Of a stretch of DNA of 64,000 nt, positions 59,395 through 64,000 are shown piece by piece. The stretch is from the NCBI GenBank assembly GCA_963819115.1, contig CAWFUR010000011.1, positions 1-64,000 of the forward strand. Reading direction: 5' to 3'. The notes below the pieces were generated by a model. That model worked only from the letters and a program-made list of their open reading frames with translations, had not been told where the DNA came from and did not search any database. Made by a program: the position numbers and the translations under genes. Source of the DNA: JACVRW01 sp963819115. GTDB lineage: Bacteria > Actinomycetota > Thermoleophilia > Solirubrobacterales > Thermoleophilaceae. Position 1 is the stretch's first letter. Every line of letters starts with the position of its first letter.

Positions 59395-59413
59395 ATTCGT
59401 TCCTGGCAGTTCT

Positions 59414-59445
59414 GAGGGGCCGCTCCAGAGCGGCCCCTCGTCGTT
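59414..59445 (+). terminator. Hairpin terminator after rplJ-rplL
   Basis: GAGGGGCCGCT-CCAG-AGCGGCCCCTC is a perfect 11-bp stem with a four-base loop, followed by GTCGTTCC. It probably ends the ribosomal-protein transcript before rpoB, which has its own promoter. Confidence 0.8.
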
Positions 59446-59476
59446 CCGGACCAGGCGCCTGCCACGATCACCCGGG

Positions 59477-59914
59477 ATGGACGTCAGCCTGGACCACGTG
59501 GTGATCCACGTCTCCGACTGGGAGCGCTCGAACGCGTTCTACCGGGACGTGCTCGGCGCCGAGCTGGTCGAGCGCGATGCCGGGCCGGCCCGGCACTACC
59601 GCTTCGGGCAGCAGCAGCTGAACGTGCACGGCCCGGGCCAGGATCCGAGCCCGGTGGCCGCTCGCCCGGCCTCGCCCGGCGGCGCCGACCTGTGCTTCGT
59701 GTGGGGCGGCCCGATCGAGGAGGCCGCCCGCCATCTGGAAGACCACGGGGTGAAGGTGGAGATCGGCCCGGTGGAGCGCTACGGCGCCCGCGGCCGGGCC
59801 ACGAGCATCTACTTCCGCGATCCCGACGGCAGCCTCCTCGAGTTCATGTCGTATCCAGGGTCCGGTGCTCGGCCTGATCACCGTTCAGGCCTCCCCTCCT
59901 CCACACGCTCGTGA
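59477..59914 (+). CDS. VOC-superfamily (glyoxalase/dioxygenase-like) protein
   Basis: 145 residues: SLDHVVIHVSDWERSNAFYR, DVLGAELVERD, RFGQQQLNVHGPG, GARGRATSIYFRDPDGSLLE. Metal ligands would be His7, a His in NVH and Glu in LLEF. The family covers lyases, dioxygenases and antibiotic-binding proteins. The last 18 residues (GSGARPDHRSGLPSSTRS) are encoded by a palindromic repeat, not by the domain. The stop overlaps the next gene (GTGA). Confidence 0.88.
   Translation: MDVSLDHVVIHVSDWERSNAFYRDVLGAELVERDAGPARHYRFGQQQLNVHGPGQDPSPVAARPASPGGADLCFVWGGPIEEAARHLEDHGVKVEIGPVERYGARGRATSIYFRDPDGSLLEFMSYPGSGARPDHRSGLPSSTRS
59864..59902 (-). repeat. Diverged palindromic element at 3' end of the VOC gene
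   Basis: GGTGCTCG, variant stem GGCCTGA-TCACCGT-TCAGGCC, then CTCCCCTCCTCC. The stem is preserved by paired changes relative to the canonical core. It forms the end of the VOC coding sequence. Confidence 0.6.
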
Positions 59915-60414
59915 AGGGATCTCGTCTCCTCGCCGCCGCCTCCGTGGCGGTGATCGCGGGGGCCGATGCCGTGATCCGCTTCCGCCCGCCACGCTGGATC
60001 CTGATCGCCGCCTTCGACCACCCCGCGCACCTGGCCACGGCGGCGTTGATCGCGCTCAACGCTCCGCCGCGCTCGAGGAGCTGGCACGCCGGCTTCATGG
60101 CGGGCGCCCTGCTCCCCGACGCGGACCACGTCCCGCTCGCCCTCGCCGAGGAAAAGCCGGGAATGATGGATTCGCGCCCGTCCACGCACTGCGCCGCGGC
60201 CACCGTGCCGCTGTTCGTGCTCGCCCGAGCTACGGGGAGCGACGTGATCTCCGGGGCGGCCTGGGGCACCGTCACCCATCTGGTCCGGGACATCGCGGTG
60301 GGGCCCGGTGTGCCGCTGTGGAGCCCGGTCCGGCGCCACGACGTCCGCGTTCCCTACCCGCTCTACGCCACCGCTCTCCTCGCGCTCGCGCTCATCGCCG
60401 TGCAAGATCGCTAG
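59911..60414 (+). CDS. YdjM/DUF457-like membrane-bound putative metal-dependent hydrolase
   Basis: 167 residues from a GTG. Hydrophobic helices with FDHPAHLATAALIALN, FMAGALLPDADHVPLAL, and RPSTHCAAATVPLFV: His/Asp sets in membrane, as in YdjM (LexA-regulated inner-membrane) proteins. A last pair is GTVTHLVRDIA. Chemistry is unproven for the family. It is coupled to the VOC gene. Confidence 0.8.
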   Translation: MKGSRLLAAASVAVIAGADAVIRFRPPRWILIAAFDHPAHLATAALIALNAPPRSRSWHAGFMAGALLPDADHVPLALAEEKPGMMDSRPSTHCAAATVPLFVLARATGSDVISGAAWGTVTHLVRDIAVGPGVPLWSPVRRHDVRVPYPLYATALLALALIAVQDR

Positions 60415-60513
60415 AGTCCGACAAGGCCTATAGCCGAAGCCGTCCCTAGCAGTGCGCCGGCACATATCTCCGGCGTCTCGGGACGGGGTCCGTGATGGCC
60501 ACGCCGCTCCTTC

Positions 60514-60562
60514 GGGGGCGGCAACCGCCCCCTTGACGGGGCGGAGATTGGTCTGCTATTCT
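60514..60562 (+). promoter_or_regulatory. rpoB promoter with adjacent hairpin
   Basis: -35 TTGACG (60533-60538), 18-bp spacer, extended -10 TGC-TATTCT (60557-60562). Directly before the -35 lies a perfect GGGGGCGG-CAA-CCGCCCCC hairpin (60514-60532) that may end upstream transcription. The leader to the rpoB start is about 60 bases. Confidence 0.65.
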
Positions 60563-60627
60563 GGTCGGTCGCGCTTTGCGCCCGCCCCGCCTGTCCTCGA
60601 AGTCCGGATTCTTAAGGAGTTGCCGCT

Positions 60628-64000
<3,373 letters not shown>

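Overview
The window is about 70% GC, coding-dense DNA from a bacterial chromosome. The order rpmG-secE-nusG-rplK-rplA-rplJ-rplL-rpoB, a B12-dependent ribonucleotide reductase with NrdR, a primary sigma factor, FolE2, a c-di-AMP riboswitch before an NlpC/P60 hydrolase, frequent GTG/TTG starts and tRNAs without encoded CCA point to Actinomycetota. A Thermoleophilia/Solirubrobacterales-type genome is my best guess, by inference only.

Layout. 1-7.3 kb (minus strand): a cell-surface glycan operon with a GT4 glycosyltransferase, Wzt and Wzm (ABC export), a small coiled-coil protein, a GT2-WsaF-like fusion glycosyltransferase, a DUF2142 membrane protein and a secreted protein. Nearly all neighbours overlap by a few bases. 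The last part carries many frameshifts. 7.4-11.9 kb: a glycosyltransferase-like protein, DUF6328 and ferritin-like DUF892 proteins, a HAD hydrolase, a CsoR repressor, a broken ArsB-type transporter and a universal stress protein. 11.9-16.4 kb: nrdR-nrdJ with an NrdR box pair, and a sugar epimerase. 16.4-19.6 kb: a PLP decarboxylase, tmk and holB in one coupled operon. 19.6-28 kb: a DAPG-hydrolase-like gene and a broken FAD oxidase, DUF192, tRNA-Thr, a secreted beta-helix protein with a lipoprotein, a broken NlpC/P60 gene, a secreted alpha/beta hydrolase, an EamA transporter and a GFA protein. 28-32.5 kb: alkyl sulfatase, BipA/TypA and an HELGH metallopeptidase. 32.7-40.8 kb: two response regulators and a histidine kinase, a GH5 glycosidase, a beta-lactamase-type hydrolase, a secreted protein, and the riboswitch-controlled NlpC/P60 gene. 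40.8-47.9 kb: a VTT membrane protein, a small membrane protein-ApbE-ferric reductase operon, DUF3817, pgsA, a 51-bp tandem repeat array, folE2, the sigma factor and a GNAT. 48-55.6 kb: tRNA-Tyr, tRNA-Thr, a TolB-like lipoprotein, and an accessory stretch with NTF2/SnoaL-like proteins, two SDRs, a peroxiredoxin-like protein and an MFS exporter. 55.6-64 kb: the ribosomal protein/RNA polymerase cluster, ending inside rpoB.

The most unusual signal is a dispersed palindromic element of about 45 bp. It has a conserved hairpin core (GCCCGATC-GGT-GATCGGGC and covarying variants) and conserved arms. It occurs at seven sites: mostly at gene 3' ends, once inside a coding sequence, once as a five-copy tandem array, and once with one copy sitting in the loop of another. 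A second pattern is damage: several genes carry single-base deletions, and three have lost their middle part. This may be decay or assembly error.
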